64,000 bases of DNA from Bacteroidales bacterium WCE2008. Its GTDB lineage: Bacteria > Bacteroidota > Bacteroidia > Bacteroidales > UBA932. Below, piece after piece: positions 43,784 through 52,410 of the stretch. The notes beneath the pieces are model-generated. The model did not search any database. It saw only the letters and a list, made by a program, of their open reading frames with translations, and had not been told where the DNA came from. Location: contig FUZM01000003.1 of assembly GCA_900167925.1 (NCBI GenBank), positions 62,001-126,000 of the forward strand, written 5' to 3'. Position 1 is the first letter of the stretch. Every line of letters starts with the position of its first letter. Both the position numbers and the translations under genes were made by a program.

Positions 43784-45787
43784 TTAAAGAGTACTGTACT
43801 TGTGGGCGTAATCAAGCTGCTGCTGGAGGAAATCAGAAGCATACTCGACCTTGTAGTCGACGATTTCTCCAGCCTCGTTCTCAACCGGAACTATCTCAGG
43901 GTTGATGAATCCGCCATAAGGCTTAAGATTCAAAGCCTGATAACGCTCCAGGACCTCCTTATGCAGATCAGGATCGATATCCACGGCATAAGTCTCGATA
44001 AGAGCCTTTCCTGCCTCATAGTCACCCTCTGACTTGATCCTCTGGATCTCTGCGAGAAGCTCGGCGAAAAGACCGCGGAGAGCCTCGAAATCATTTACCA
44101 CGAAATATGTCTTTCCGTCACGGACCTTCTTCTCGATGACATTCTTGTCCGCGCCCTTCTCGAAGCACCACTCTGCGATGAGCTTACGGTTCTGCATATG
44201 GGCCTCGGTATTCGGCCTGCCAAGCTCCACGCGGGTGAACTGAGTGAACAGACCGTTGCGGATGAAGCTTGTATAGTGAGCCTTGTATGCCTCCGAGTCA
44301 GGCATGATGCCAAGTTCTACGAGCTTAGGGTCGGCGATATAGTAGAGACCGAAAAGGTCGGCCCTGGCCTCTTCGAGGGCGGACTGGTACTCGCCGAGAG
44401 CGGTCGATGACGTTCCCGGGAGAAGCTGGCCGGATGCATGGCCGAGACACTCGTGGAGGTCTGTATGGACCTCATCGGCATATGAAGAATATTTCTTGTC
44501 GGCGGCGATTTCCTCCTCGGACCATGCGAACTCGTTGAGCACGCTCTTCGGGGACTCTGCGGCTGAATAATCATATGTGTGGGTGATGTTCGCGATTGTC
44601 ACGGATTTCGATCCATGCTCCTTGCGGATCCAGTCGGCGTTAGGCAGGTTGATTCCGATAGGGGTAGCAGGATACTGGGCTCCTGCGAGTACGACGGTGT
44701 TGACAACCCTCGCGGAGATACCCTTCACGTTCTTCTTGCGGAAACGCGGATCGACAGGAGAATTATCCTCGAACCACTGCGCGTTGGCGCTGAGAAGGCC
44801 GGTACGGGCAGATGCGGCAGAATCCTTGATCTGGACGCAACCTTCCCATGTGGCCTTACGTCCGAGCGGATCGTCGTAGTCCTCGATGAAGCCGTTGATG
44901 AAATCGACCTGGCCGAGAGTATCCTTTACCCACTCTACATTGAAGGCGTCCCATGTGCGGAGATCGCCGGTATGGTAATACTCGACAAGAAGGTCGATCG
45001 CGCGTTTCTGGATGTCGTTCTCGGCATACTCCTTGGCTTTGAGGAGTTCCTCGCAGATCTTTTCGATTGCCGGGCCATAGATGCCGCCGACCATCCACTT
45101 ATGCTCGCGGATGACGCCGTCGGAGTCCTTCATGAGCTTGGAGTTGAGACCGTATGAGATCGGTTCCGGATCCTTAGGATCGATCATCTTTCCGTAGAAT
45201 GCATCTACCTCTTCGCGGGTCACGTTGTCATAGAAATTGACAGCGGAGAGAGCCACGATATCGCCGGTCTTGGAAGTGGAACGGCGCTGGTAGAGAGCAT
45301 CCTTGTCATATATAAAGTCGAGAAGCTCGGCATTGTCCTCACCGACAGACTCCATGAGAGAGCTGAAATAGGTCTTGTCGCAGGAAGGGACGAACTTGTC
45401 CTCTGCGTAGTGGTGATGCACGCCGTTGCTGAAGAATACCCTCTTGGCGTAGATCTCGAAATTCTTCCAGTCATCGGACTTGCGGTCACCCTTATAGTTC
45501 TCGAGAATATTCTCAAGCAGGTGGCGCACCGGAAGGTTCCAGGCGCAGTACTGGTCCCATGTTATGTCGCGGCCGTACTTGGCTGCTTCCGAAAGATGGT
45601 ATGCATAGGCCTTCTGACGGAGGCTGAGTTCGTTCCATCCCGGAATCTGGTATCTCATTATCTTGAGATCGGCGAATTCATCTACTGTGTACCTGAAAGC
45701 CTCAGGCTGTTTCTGGCCGCATGAACAGATCGCGGCTACAGACGCTATGGTTGCAAGCATTTTTAACTTAGTCCTCATATTTTTCAT
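43784..45787 (-). CDS. Dipeptidyl peptidase III (M49), lipoprotein form
   Basis: 667 residues. The M49 zinc motif HECLGH (445-450) and the second motif EEARAD (472-477) are intact. A lipoprotein-like signal is present (ICSC, lipid Cys probably 23). The family removes N-terminal dipeptides from oligopeptides of 3-10 residues. Most bacterial members lie in the cytosol, so an anchored location is the notable point. The start may be here or at the third Met (45778). Divergent from the C11 peptidase gene. Confidence 0.9.
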   Translation of the reverse strand: MKNMRTKLKMLATIASVAAICSCGQKQPEAFRYTVDEFADLKIMRYQIPGWNELSLRQKAYAYHLSEAAKYGRDITWDQYCAWNLPVRHLLENILENYKGDRKSDDWKNFEIYAKRVFFSNGVHHHYAEDKFVPSCDKTYFSSLMESVGEDNAELLDFIYDKDALYQRRSTSKTGDIVALSAVNFYDNVTREEVDAFYGKMIDPKDPEPISYGLNSKLMKDSDGVIREHKWMVGGIYGPAIEKICEELLKAKEYAENDIQKRAIDLLVEYYHTGDLRTWDAFNVEWVKDTLGQVDFINGFIEDYDDPLGRKATWEGCVQIKDSAASARTGLLSANAQWFEDNSPVDPRFRKKNVKGISARVVNTVVLAGAQYPATPIGINLPNADWIRKEHGSKSVTIANITHTYDYSAAESPKSVLNEFAWSEEEIAADKKYSSYADEVHTDLHECLGHASGQLLPGTSSTALGEYQSALEEARADLFGLYYIADPKLVELGIMPDSEAYKAHYTSFIRNGLFTQFTRVELGRPNTEAHMQNRKLIAEWCFEKGADKNVIEKKVRDGKTYFVVNDFEALRGLFAELLAEIQRIKSEGDYEAGKALIETYAVDIDPDLHKEVLERYQALNLKPYGGFINPEIVPVENEAGEIVDYKVEYASDFLQQQLDYAHKYSTL

Positions 45788-45817
45788 TTTGCGTGATTAT
45801 CGCATTTGTACATTATG

Positions 45818-45825
45818 CAAAGATA
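45818..45825 (-). promoter_or_regulatory. -7 element (TATCTTTG) for the DPP III gene
   Basis: Exact TAnnTTTG match 30 bp before the DPP III ATG, divergent from the C11 promoter. Confidence 0.6.
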
Positions 45826-45845
45826 GCAAAATCCGGGAATATTAT

Positions 45846-45853
45846 TATATTTG
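45846..45853 (+). promoter_or_regulatory. -7 element (TATATTTG) 6 nt before the C11 peptidase ATG
   Basis: Exact TAnnTTTG match. Six bases separate it from the ATG at 45860, so the transcript is predicted to be leaderless. Confidence 0.55.
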
Positions 45854-45859
45854 CAAGAT

Positions 45860-47143
45860 ATGAGACATACGTTATTGAAATACGCATTTATTGCCCTGGC
45901 ATTGGTCACCGCCGCTTCCTGCCACATCGAAGACGACTACCAGGAAGGAAACCGGGACCATGTCATGATTCTTTATTCCGCCGGATTCAACAGCCTGAGT
46001 AAAGACCTGACTCAAAACATCAACGAACTGGCCAAAGGATATGTCCCCGGCAAAAACAGCGGCAAGACCCTTCTTGTCGTTGCCAAGAATACTGTCAGCG
46101 GATACCGCGTCCAGACGTCGCCGTACATAATCCGCATGTACAGGGAAAGTGGCAGAGTTGTGATGGATACGGTCTATACGTACCCGAAAGGTACTGTCCT
46201 GAGTTCTGCCGAGACCATGCGTTCCGCACTCGACTACATAGTGAAAAACTATCCTTCGGACAGCTACGGAATGGTATTCTCTTCCCATGGCACAGGATGG
46301 CTCCCAGCCGGTTACTACAACAATCCTTCAATCTACGAGAACGGGAACGGCGACAGACAGTTCACATCCAGACGTACCGGAGCCAGACTTTCTTCCGGGT
46401 CGGTCCCATATTATGAACTGGAGCAGGACCCGTCCCTTCCTGGAGTCAAGACTATCGGACAGGAAGTGACTGACGACGGAGACGGATCTTCGGAAATAAC
46501 CATAGCCGACTTCGCCGCTGCAATCCCGGTCAAGCTCGATTATCTGCTTTTCGACGCCTGCCTCATGGGAGGAGTCGAGACGGCCTATGAACTTAGGAAC
46601 GTGACTGACAAAATCGGGTTTTCCCCGGCAGAAATACTTCAATACGGTTTCGACTATTATACCATGGGAGAAGCCCTGCTGAAGGGACAGACTCCTGATC
46701 CTGAGAAAGTCTGCAGCAGTTATTTCGAAAGATATGACAAGGAGAGCGGAGCCAACCGTTCTGCAACGATCACCCTGATAGACTGCTCCGGAATACAAGC
46801 TCTCGCCTCCGTATGCAAAGACCTGTTCTCAAAATACCGTGAGGAAATCGCGAACCTGGACTACAGAAATGTCCAGGGATACTACAGATCCAACAAAAAA
46901 TACTTCTTTGACCTGTACGACATCCTCCTGAAAGCCGGAGCGACGGAGCCGGACCTGAAAAGCCTTTACGACGTGATCGACAAATGCATAATCTACAAGG
47001 CCAGCACGCCGAGATTCCTGAATGAATTTGACATCGAAACCTATTCCGGACTGAGCATGTATCTGCCTTCTGCCGGCACGGCTTTCCTGGACGGCAGCTA
47101 TAAGGGATTGGGCTGGAACTCAGCGACAAGGCTTGTAGAATAG
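45860..47143 (+). CDS. Clostripain-family cysteine peptidase (C11), lipoprotein
   Basis: 427 residues from the ATG at 45860; three codons upstream are inside the promoter. A lipobox (TAASC, Cys21) ends the signal. The catalytic dyad is H143 (FSSHGTG) and C234 (FDACLMGG). C11 peptidases cleave after arginine or lysine, and related ones from gut Bacteroidales are surface proteases. An N-terminal pro-segment could lie between the signal and the catalytic domain. The C-terminal helical part has no recognised domain. Confidence 0.88.
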   Translation: MRHTLLKYAFIALALVTAASCHIEDDYQEGNRDHVMILYSAGFNSLSKDLTQNINELAKGYVPGKNSGKTLLVVAKNTVSGYRVQTSPYIIRMYRESGRVVMDTVYTYPKGTVLSSAETMRSALDYIVKNYPSDSYGMVFSSHGTGWLPAGYYNNPSIYENGNGDRQFTSRRTGARLSSGSVPYYELEQDPSLPGVKTIGQEVTDDGDGSSEITIADFAAAIPVKLDYLLFDACLMGGVETAYELRNVTDKIGFSPAEILQYGFDYYTMGEALLKGQTPDPEKVCSSYFERYDKESGANRSATITLIDCSGIQALASVCKDLFSKYREEIANLDYRNVQGYYRSNKKYFFDLYDILLKAGATEPDLKSLYDVIDKCIIYKASTPRFLNEFDIETYSGLSMYLPSAGTAFLDGSYKGLGWNSATRLVE

Positions 47144-47155
47144 AAAAATAATCCG

Positions 47156-47163
47156 TATATTTG
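47156..47163 (+). promoter_or_regulatory. rplY promoter (-7 TATATTTG)
   Basis: Exact TAnnTTTG match, with CTTG 20 bp upstream as -33. It precedes a leader of about 80 nt. Confidence 0.6.
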
Positions 47164-47177
47164 CGCGCATTTTTATG

Positions 47178-47219
47178 AAAAGCTAAGCTTTTGGTGCAAT
47201 GGGGTCTGCCACAGCAGAC
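47178..47219 (+). promoter_or_regulatory. rplY leader hairpins
   Basis: AAAAGCT-A-AGCTTTT (47178-47192) is a perfect palindrome around one base. GTCTGC/GCAGAC (47204-47219) is a 6-bp stem with a 4-nt loop. Both lie between promoter and start. Ribosomal-protein leaders often bind their own product, but that is inference here. Confidence 0.4.
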
Positions 47220-47246
47220 TGAGTAACACATTTTAAAGACAAGACA

Positions 47247-47813
47247 ATGAAACATTTTGAACTGAAAGGCCAGGTTCGCGAAACCGGCAACAAGGCAGTC
47301 ATCAAGGCCCTCCGCGGCCAGGGACTCGTTCCATGCAATCTTTATGGAAACGGAGTTGACAACGTTCTTTTCACAGTAACAGCCAAGGATCTCAAGGGTC
47401 TCACCCACAATCCTGCATCTTACATCGTTGACATCATTCTCGACGAAGGCAAGAAATATACTGCAGTCGTACACGAGCTCCAGTTCCACCCAGTAGAGGA
47501 TGTATGCCTCCACGTTGACTTCCTCGCCGTAAATGAGGAGAAGCCTATCGCTATCAAAGTTCCGCTCAACATCACAGGACATGCAGCCGGTGTTCAGGCC
47601 GGTGGTAAGTTCGTGAAGAACCAGCGCGAGCTCCGCATCAGCGCCCTCATGAAGAACCTCCCTGACCAGCTTGACGTAGATATCACAGAGCTCGGAATCG
47701 GACAGAACATCGTTGCAGGTGACCTCCACTACGACAACGTAACTATCCTCAGCCCGAAATCTACTATCATCTGCGGCGTCAAGGCTACCCGTCAGTCAGC
47801 ACAGCCTCGCTAG
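47247..47813 (+). CDS. rplY: 50S ribosomal protein L25 (CTC form)
   Basis: 188 residues. It has the 5S-rRNA-binding beta-barrel at 1-95 and the C-terminal TL5/CTC domain. The start at 47247 is the first ATG after the leader. It stabilises the 5S rRNA region of the large subunit. It is followed 1 bp later by pth, a common pairing in many bacteria. Confidence 0.95.
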   Translation: MKHFELKGQVRETGNKAVIKALRGQGLVPCNLYGNGVDNVLFTVTAKDLKGLTHNPASYIVDIILDEGKKYTAVVHELQFHPVEDVCLHVDFLAVNEEKPIAIKVPLNITGHAAGVQAGGKFVKNQRELRISALMKNLPDQLDVDITELGIGQNIVAGDLHYDNVTILSPKSTIICGVKATRQSAQPR

Positions 47814-47814
47814 T

Positions 47815-48378
47815 ATGAAGTACCTTATTGTCGGCTTGGGTAATATCGGTGCGGAATACGCCCGTACAAGACACAATATGGGTTTTATGGTGTTGGATGC
47901 CTGGGCTCAGGCATCCAATGCTGTTTTCAAGACCGTCAGGTACGGAGATATCGCCGAAATATCCTACAAGGGAAGAAATCTGATTCTTCTCAAGCCATCC
48001 ACATACATGAATCTCAGCGGCAATGCCGTAAGGTACTGGCTCAATAAGGAATCGATCCCAGTAGAGAATCTCCTTGTCATCTGCGACGACCTGAATCTGC
48101 CATTCGGCTCGGTCAGAATGCGTAAGAAGGGCAGCGACGGAGGACACAACGGACTGAAGAATATCCAGGAGCTCATAGGCACCCAGGAGTATTCGCGTAT
48201 AAGAATAGGTATAGGCAACGATTTTTCGCATGGCGGCCAGATTGATTTCGTTCTCGGGGAGATAACCGGAGACCAGGAGAAAATTATCCCTGAAATTTGC
48301 GACAAAGTGATCGAAGGCGTCAAGTCATTTTCGACCATCGGCGTAGATAGAACAATGAATTCTTTCAACACGAAATAA
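47815..48378 (+). CDS. pth: Peptidyl-tRNA hydrolase
   Basis: 187 residues. The family block GLGNIGAEYARTRHNMGF is intact, with the catalytic histidine in TRHN. Conserved KPSTYMNLSG and KGSDGGHNGLKNI follow. It releases peptides from tRNA after premature drop-off. It belongs with rplY in one translation unit. Confidence 0.97.
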   Translation: MKYLIVGLGNIGAEYARTRHNMGFMVLDAWAQASNAVFKTVRYGDIAEISYKGRNLILLKPSTYMNLSGNAVRYWLNKESIPVENLLVICDDLNLPFGSVRMRKKGSDGGHNGLKNIQELIGTQEYSRIRIGIGNDFSHGGQIDFVLGEITGDQEKIIPEICDKVIEGVKSFSTIGVDRTMNSFNTK

Positions 48379-48480
48379 AGTTTTTTAAACGTTTTTCTTG
48401 CTTTTATAAATCCAATTTTCTATCTTGCAGTCAGTTTTGAATATTTATGTTTAACGAACTATTTTAATTTCACTAAAATC

Positions 48481-48654
48481 ATGAAAGCACTTGTCGAGAA
48501 AATCAAGGCAGAGTATGAGCTCTTCGTTGTCAACGCTGACGCTCAGGTTGAGAAGGGAAACAAAGCAGCTGGCGCTCGCGCACGTAAGGCAGCTTTGGAA
48601 CTCATGAAGGACTTCAAAGAGTTCAGAAAAGCTTCGGTAGAGGCAGCTAAATAA
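48481..48654 (+). CDS. Histone H1-like Hc1-family small basic protein
   Basis: 57 residues, too short for many gene finders. It is highly charged and helical, with KAAGARARKAALELMKDF at its centre. This is the short Bacteroidota version of the Hc1 family and is usually considered a nucleoid-associated protein. AAATC and an A/T-rich leader precede the ATG. It has its own strong terminator 27 nt after the stop, so it is a monocistronic unit. Confidence 0.85.
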   Translation: MKALVEKIKAEYELFVVNADAQVEKGNKAAGARARKAALELMKDFKEFRKASVEAAK

Positions 48655-48681
48655 TTTCTGGACTACTAAAGAAATCTGCAG

Positions 48682-48710
48682 GGACCGCTAAAGGAGCGGT
48701 CCTTTTTTTT
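48682..48710 (+). terminator. Rho-independent terminator of the Hc1-like gene
   Basis: GGACCGCT/AGCGGTCC forms a perfect 8-bp stem with a 5-nt loop, followed by eight T. Confidence 0.9.
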
Positions 48711-48771
48711 GTAAAAAAAGTATAAAAACCGTGCAACGTTTTACTCTCCTGTTGCATCTATAAGACAGGTT

Positions 48772-48779
48772 TAGGTTTT
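48772..48779 (+). promoter_or_regulatory. Weak -7 element (TAGGTTTT) for the M6 protease gene
   Basis: Seven of eight positions match TAnnTTTG, with TTG 17 bp upstream. The predicted start (about 48786) coincides with the first base of the clamp helix described next. Confidence 0.3.
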
Positions 48780-48784
48780 AGTAC

Positions 48785-48900
48785 ACGTCTCGAACAGGTG
48801 GTATGAAGTGATTTCATGCCGCTTGTTCAAGTTTTATACCCACACTTCTATGAAATGCAGCGGATTTTTTCTAAATTAGTCACGTATTAACACGAGACGT
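48785..48900 (+). promoter_or_regulatory. Structured leader of the M6 protease gene with a start-proximal clamp
   Basis: ACGTCTCG (48785-48792) is complementary to CGAGACGT (48893-48900), which ends 2 nt before the ATG. Inside lies a 16-bp hairpin at 48792-48828 with 13 Watson-Crick and three G-U pairs, valid only in plus-strand RNA. When formed, the clamp would cover the bases before the start codon. No known riboswitch was recognised. Confidence 0.5.
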
Positions 48901-48902
48901 AT

Positions 48903-51101
48903 ATGAGAAACCGCATTCTAACCTGCCTCGCCGCGTTTCTCCTGCTATGCTTTACTGCATACGGAGCACCGGCAAGAAGGCTGGTTTTTACACTAACCCA
49001 ACCGGACGGCACAGAAATCCAGGTTCTTGTACATGGCGACGACAATTGCCATTACATGACCGACCTCGACGGGCACGTCCTGAAAAGAAACCAGGATGGA
49101 TTCTATTGCTACGCCTACTTCAACGCCGACGGAACCATGCGCAGCTCCGGATACGCTGCCGGAGCGGAAGTCCCGGGTCATGTCCTTGCCGCGAGCAGCA
49201 TGATCCCGTCCATATCCCTGAGACTGCGCTCATCTGAAAGACGCAGGGAACTCGCAAGATTCGAAGCAGGCAGAAGAGAACTCCTCAGAAAGACAGCAGC
49301 AACCAAATCCGGACCGGTCGAGATCCGGAACATCGTCATACCTATCTGCTTCGCAGACATGGACATGGATCACGACAAAAAGGACTTCGACGCGATGATA
49401 AACCAGAAAGGCTACTCCGTCGGAGGATCCCACGGCTCTGCGATGGACTATCTTAAAGAAATGTATCGCGACGACTTCACATTCGTATTCGACGTGATCG
49501 ACACTGTACGCCTCTCCAGGGAACGTTCCTATTACTTCTCCAACGACGACACAAATATGGACATCAGACCGGCAGACGCCGTGGCAGAAGCATGCCGGCT
49601 GGCAGATGAGGCCGGAGTCGACTTCAGCAAATACGCCGATGACGGAGTCGTCAACAACATAATAGTATTCTGTGCCGGAAAGGACGAGGCTGCCGGAGGC
49701 GGTGAAGACTGCGTATGGTCACACCAGTGGAGCCTCCGGAGCGCCCGTATCAACCTTGTCCTTGACGGAGTCGACATAAACCATTATCTTATCACATCCG
49801 AGCTGAGCCTGATCAAAGAAGGAATGGTTAATAAATTCGAATTCGCGACCATTGGCACGCTGTGCCATGAGTACGGCCACATGATGGGCCTTCAGGACTA
49901 CTACGACACCAACGACGGGCTTGGCGGCGGCTACGCCAGCGGAATGTTCGGAACGATAGCCATAATGGACAGCGGCAACTACAACGACAACGGCAAGCTT
50001 CCGCCGCACTACAACGCCGTCGACTACGACGACTTGGGTATCGGAAACTGCGAAATCATGAAACAGGGCGAATACACCCTGGAGCCTATCTCCGAGAACC
50101 GGCGCTATCTCAAGATGGAGACCGGGACCGACGGAGAATACTTCCTGGTCGAGTGCAGGAACAATAAAGGCTGGGACAAACTCATAGGAGGAAAAGGACT
50201 CGCCATCTACCACATCGACAAGAGCACCAGGGATGCAGGATACTCGGACGACCAGGGGACCAACCTGACTGCAGCCCGCAGGTGGGAGTTCAACGAGGTA
50301 AACTGCCGGCCGGACGACCAGTGCGGATACGTAATCCCCGCAAAACATGATTCCCATTACAGGAACAGTCGTGGAGACATAATCAACGATGCCAGAGTAG
50401 TCTTCTTTCCGTTCGGCGGCCTCTACACATCCGTCGGAGCCAAAACGGCCCATAAGCTGAAATACAAAGATGGGACTCCGGCGTATTTCTCTATCGAGAA
50501 CATTTCCTTCGACGGAGAAAACGTAACTTTCTTCGTAAGAGATAACCGGGAAGAAGCTCCCGCCCCTGATATCAAAAATACCGAAAGCGACATCTTCCAG
50601 GATGCGGCCATTATCCAGTGGACCTCTACCAGAAACGATTATAAAGGTCCGGCAGTATTCAGTTGGGGAAAATCCGGCGCCACTCCTGTAGAAGTCGAAG
50701 TCGAGCCTTACAGTCCGGGAAAGTATTCCATAACTCTTGAGGGTCTTTCCCCGAAGACAGCCTATAAGACAAGCATCTTCTTCAGAGAAGGAGATTACAC
50801 AGGAAAGACATCGGAGGTCAATTTCACGACAAAGTCCATGATCGAGGGCAGCTATCCGTTCATCCACTTCCAGAACGTCACCAGAAACGAAGACGGTTCT
50901 TTCCCTAAAAACACTGAAATACCTCTGAGGGTCTACAACCTCTCGGACATAGACGGGGTAACCTGGTACTTCAACCGTTCGAAGATAGAAACGGCCGGCG
51001 ACGGATACTATACCCTGACCAGATCAGGAGAACTTAAAGCCGATATCGTCTACAAGAACGGCCAACACGAGTATATCGTCAAACAGATAACCGTAAAATA
51101 G
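48903..51101 (+). CDS. Secreted M6-family (immune inhibitor A-like) metalloprotease
   Basis: 732 residues. Signal peptide at 1-21, an N-terminal pro-region, then the catalytic domain with H322-E-Y-G-H326 and D332 (HExxHxxGLxD, the M6 signature). A C-terminal fibronectin-III-like domain (about 555-650) and a final beta domain follow. M6 enzymes degrade host or environmental proteins outside the cell. No sorting tag is obvious. It is followed 1 bp later by a small lipoprotein gene. Confidence 0.9.
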   Translation: MRNRILTCLAAFLLLCFTAYGAPARRLVFTLTQPDGTEIQVLVHGDDNCHYMTDLDGHVLKRNQDGFYCYAYFNADGTMRSSGYAAGAEVPGHVLAASSMIPSISLRLRSSERRRELARFEAGRRELLRKTAATKSGPVEIRNIVIPICFADMDMDHDKKDFDAMINQKGYSVGGSHGSAMDYLKEMYRDDFTFVFDVIDTVRLSRERSYYFSNDDTNMDIRPADAVAEACRLADEAGVDFSKYADDGVVNNIIVFCAGKDEAAGGGEDCVWSHQWSLRSARINLVLDGVDINHYLITSELSLIKEGMVNKFEFATIGTLCHEYGHMMGLQDYYDTNDGLGGGYASGMFGTIAIMDSGNYNDNGKLPPHYNAVDYDDLGIGNCEIMKQGEYTLEPISENRRYLKMETGTDGEYFLVECRNNKGWDKLIGGKGLAIYHIDKSTRDAGYSDDQGTNLTAARRWEFNEVNCRPDDQCGYVIPAKHDSHYRNSRGDIINDARVVFFPFGGLYTSVGAKTAHKLKYKDGTPAYFSIENISFDGENVTFFVRDNREEAPAPDIKNTESDIFQDAAIIQWTSTRNDYKGPAVFSWGKSGATPVEVEVEPYSPGKYSITLEGLSPKTAYKTSIFFREGDYTGKTSEVNFTTKSMIEGSYPFIHFQNVTRNEDGSFPKNTEIPLRVYNLSDIDGVTWYFNRSKIETAGDGYYTLTRSGELKADIVYKNGQHEYIVKQITVK

Positions 51102-51102
51102 C

Positions 51103-51525
51103 ATGAAATCGCGTTTCTTCATAATTGTAATGCTCCTCGCTACGCTGCTCATCCCTGGATGCAGCTGCAACAAGGAGACCCCGGTCGACGAGTTCTATCT
51201 GACGGACGACACCGTCAATCTCAGAATAGACAACCGCTACATGTTCAAGTACTCTGACCTGACCTGCCAGCTCAGCTACCATGTCGGGACAAAGACCTTC
51301 CGCGCCTTTACAGACAACGGCTCCGATTATTTCAATCTCACGATGAGCGAAAAACCGACCAAGGAGAACCAGGGCATCACCGCTGATCTGAAGTATACGA
51401 AAGGAACCGGAGTCATCACTGACAAGGGCTTGAAATTCAAGGTTGTCAAGATCAATGACTCCGGTAAAGTATGGCTGTGGTGCTCAAAAAGCAAGACAGC
51501 AGCCTGTATCCAGCTTATTGACTAG
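51103..51525 (+). CDS. Small lipoprotein of unknown function
   Basis: 140 residues. A lipoprotein signal ends in LIPGC. The mature part is all-beta in character ([23 protein letters not shown]). I do not recognise it. Translation starts 1 bp after the M6 protease stop, so the two are made together. It could be an inhibitor or surface partner of the protease. Its stop shares bases with tpiA (CTAG). Confidence 0.65.
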   Translation: MKSRFFIIVMLLATLLIPGCSCNKETPVDEFYLTDDTVNLRIDNRYMFKYSDLTCQLSYHVGTKTFRAFTDNGSDYFNLTMSEKPTKENQGITADLKYTKGTGVITDKGLKFKVVKINDSGKVWLWCSKSKTAACIQLID

Positions 51526-52277
51526 AAAGAAAGGGCGATCTGGATAAAGTCGTCAGCCTTGAGGGCTGCGCCGCCGATAAGACCACCGTCGATGTCAGGC
51601 TGTGCGAAGAGCTCCTTGGCGTTTGAAGGCTTGCAGCTACCGCCGTAAAGGATAGTCATCTCGTCAGCAACCTGGGCGCCGAACTTGTCAGCAAGCACCT
51701 TGCGGATGCAAGCGTGGATTTCCTCTGCCTGCTCAGCGGTAGCGGTCTTGCCTGTTCCGATGGCCCATACTGGCTCGTATGCGATTACAACGTTAGCCAT
51801 ATCCTCGGCAGTGAAGTTGTAGAGGACAGCCTTGGTCTGGCCGGCTACGACGTCGAAATGCTTTCCAGCCTCTCTCTCATCGAGGTTCTCACCGACGCAG
51901 AGAATAACCTTGAGACCTGCTGCAAGAGCAAGCTTGGTCTTCTCGACGAGCTTCTCGTCGGTCTCTCCGTAATACTGACGGCGCTCAGAATGGCCGAGAA
52001 TAGTATACTGGCAACCTACAGAGTTAAGCATGCTTACGGAGATCTCGCCTGTGAAAGCGCCTTTCTCCTTGTCTGCGCAGTTCTGGGCTGAAAGCTCTAC
52101 CTTGGAACCCTTGAGAGCCTCTGCAACGCTTGCGAGGTGGGTGAAAGGAGGAGCGACGATAAGACCGACATTAGCCGGAACCTCGGCAGACTTTGCTGCA
52201 ACGGCCTTGGCGAGTTCAACGCCTTCAGGAACTGTAGTGTTCATCTTCCAGTTACCTGCAACAATTTTCTTTCTCAT
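51522..52277 (-). CDS. tpiA: Triosephosphate isomerase
   Basis: 251 residues. Catalytic blocks are GNWKMN at the N-terminus, the histidine in LGHSERR, the glutamate in [12 protein letters not shown] and GGSCKP near the end. It interconverts dihydroxyacetone phosphate and glyceraldehyde 3-phosphate. It is monocistronic and divergent from tyrS. Confidence 0.98.
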   Translation of the reverse strand: MRKKIVAGNWKMNTTVPEGVELAKAVAAKSAEVPANVGLIVAPPFTHLASVAEALKGSKVELSAQNCADKEKGAFTGEISVSMLNSVGCQYTILGHSERRQYYGETDEKLVEKTKLALAAGLKVILCVGENLDEREAGKHFDVVAGQTKAVLYNFTAEDMANVVIAYEPVWAIGTGKTATAEQAEEIHACIRKVLADKFGAQVADEMTILYGGSCKPSNAKELFAQPDIDGGLIGGAALKADDFIQIALSF

Positions 52278-52319
52278 ATTAAATATTCTGATTAAAGTTT
52301 TGTCATTCCAAAAATCCTA

Positions 52320-52351
52320 CAAATTTAACCTTTTTCGCAGAAATTATCAAA
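52320..52351 (-). promoter_or_regulatory. tpiA promoter (TTTG, 20 bp, TAAATTTG)
   Basis: The minus strand has TTTG at 52348-52351 and TAAATTTG at 52320-52327 with 20 bp between them, a full Bacteroidota promoter. Confidence 0.7.
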
Positions 52352-52376
52352 AAGAAAATATATCCGGATTTATTTG

Positions 52377-52384
52377 TATCTTTG
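52377..52384 (+). promoter_or_regulatory. -7 element (TATCTTTG) for tyrS-rbfA-lolE
   Basis: Exact TAnnTTTG match 26 bp before the tyrS ATG. Confidence 0.6.
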
Positions 52385-52410
52385 TGGGCTATAAATAAGA
52401 ATATCATCCG

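Noticed and set aside
49719..50867. 382-codon open frame on the minus strand
   Set aside because: It is antisense to the M6 protease, which has the HExxHxxGLxD signature.
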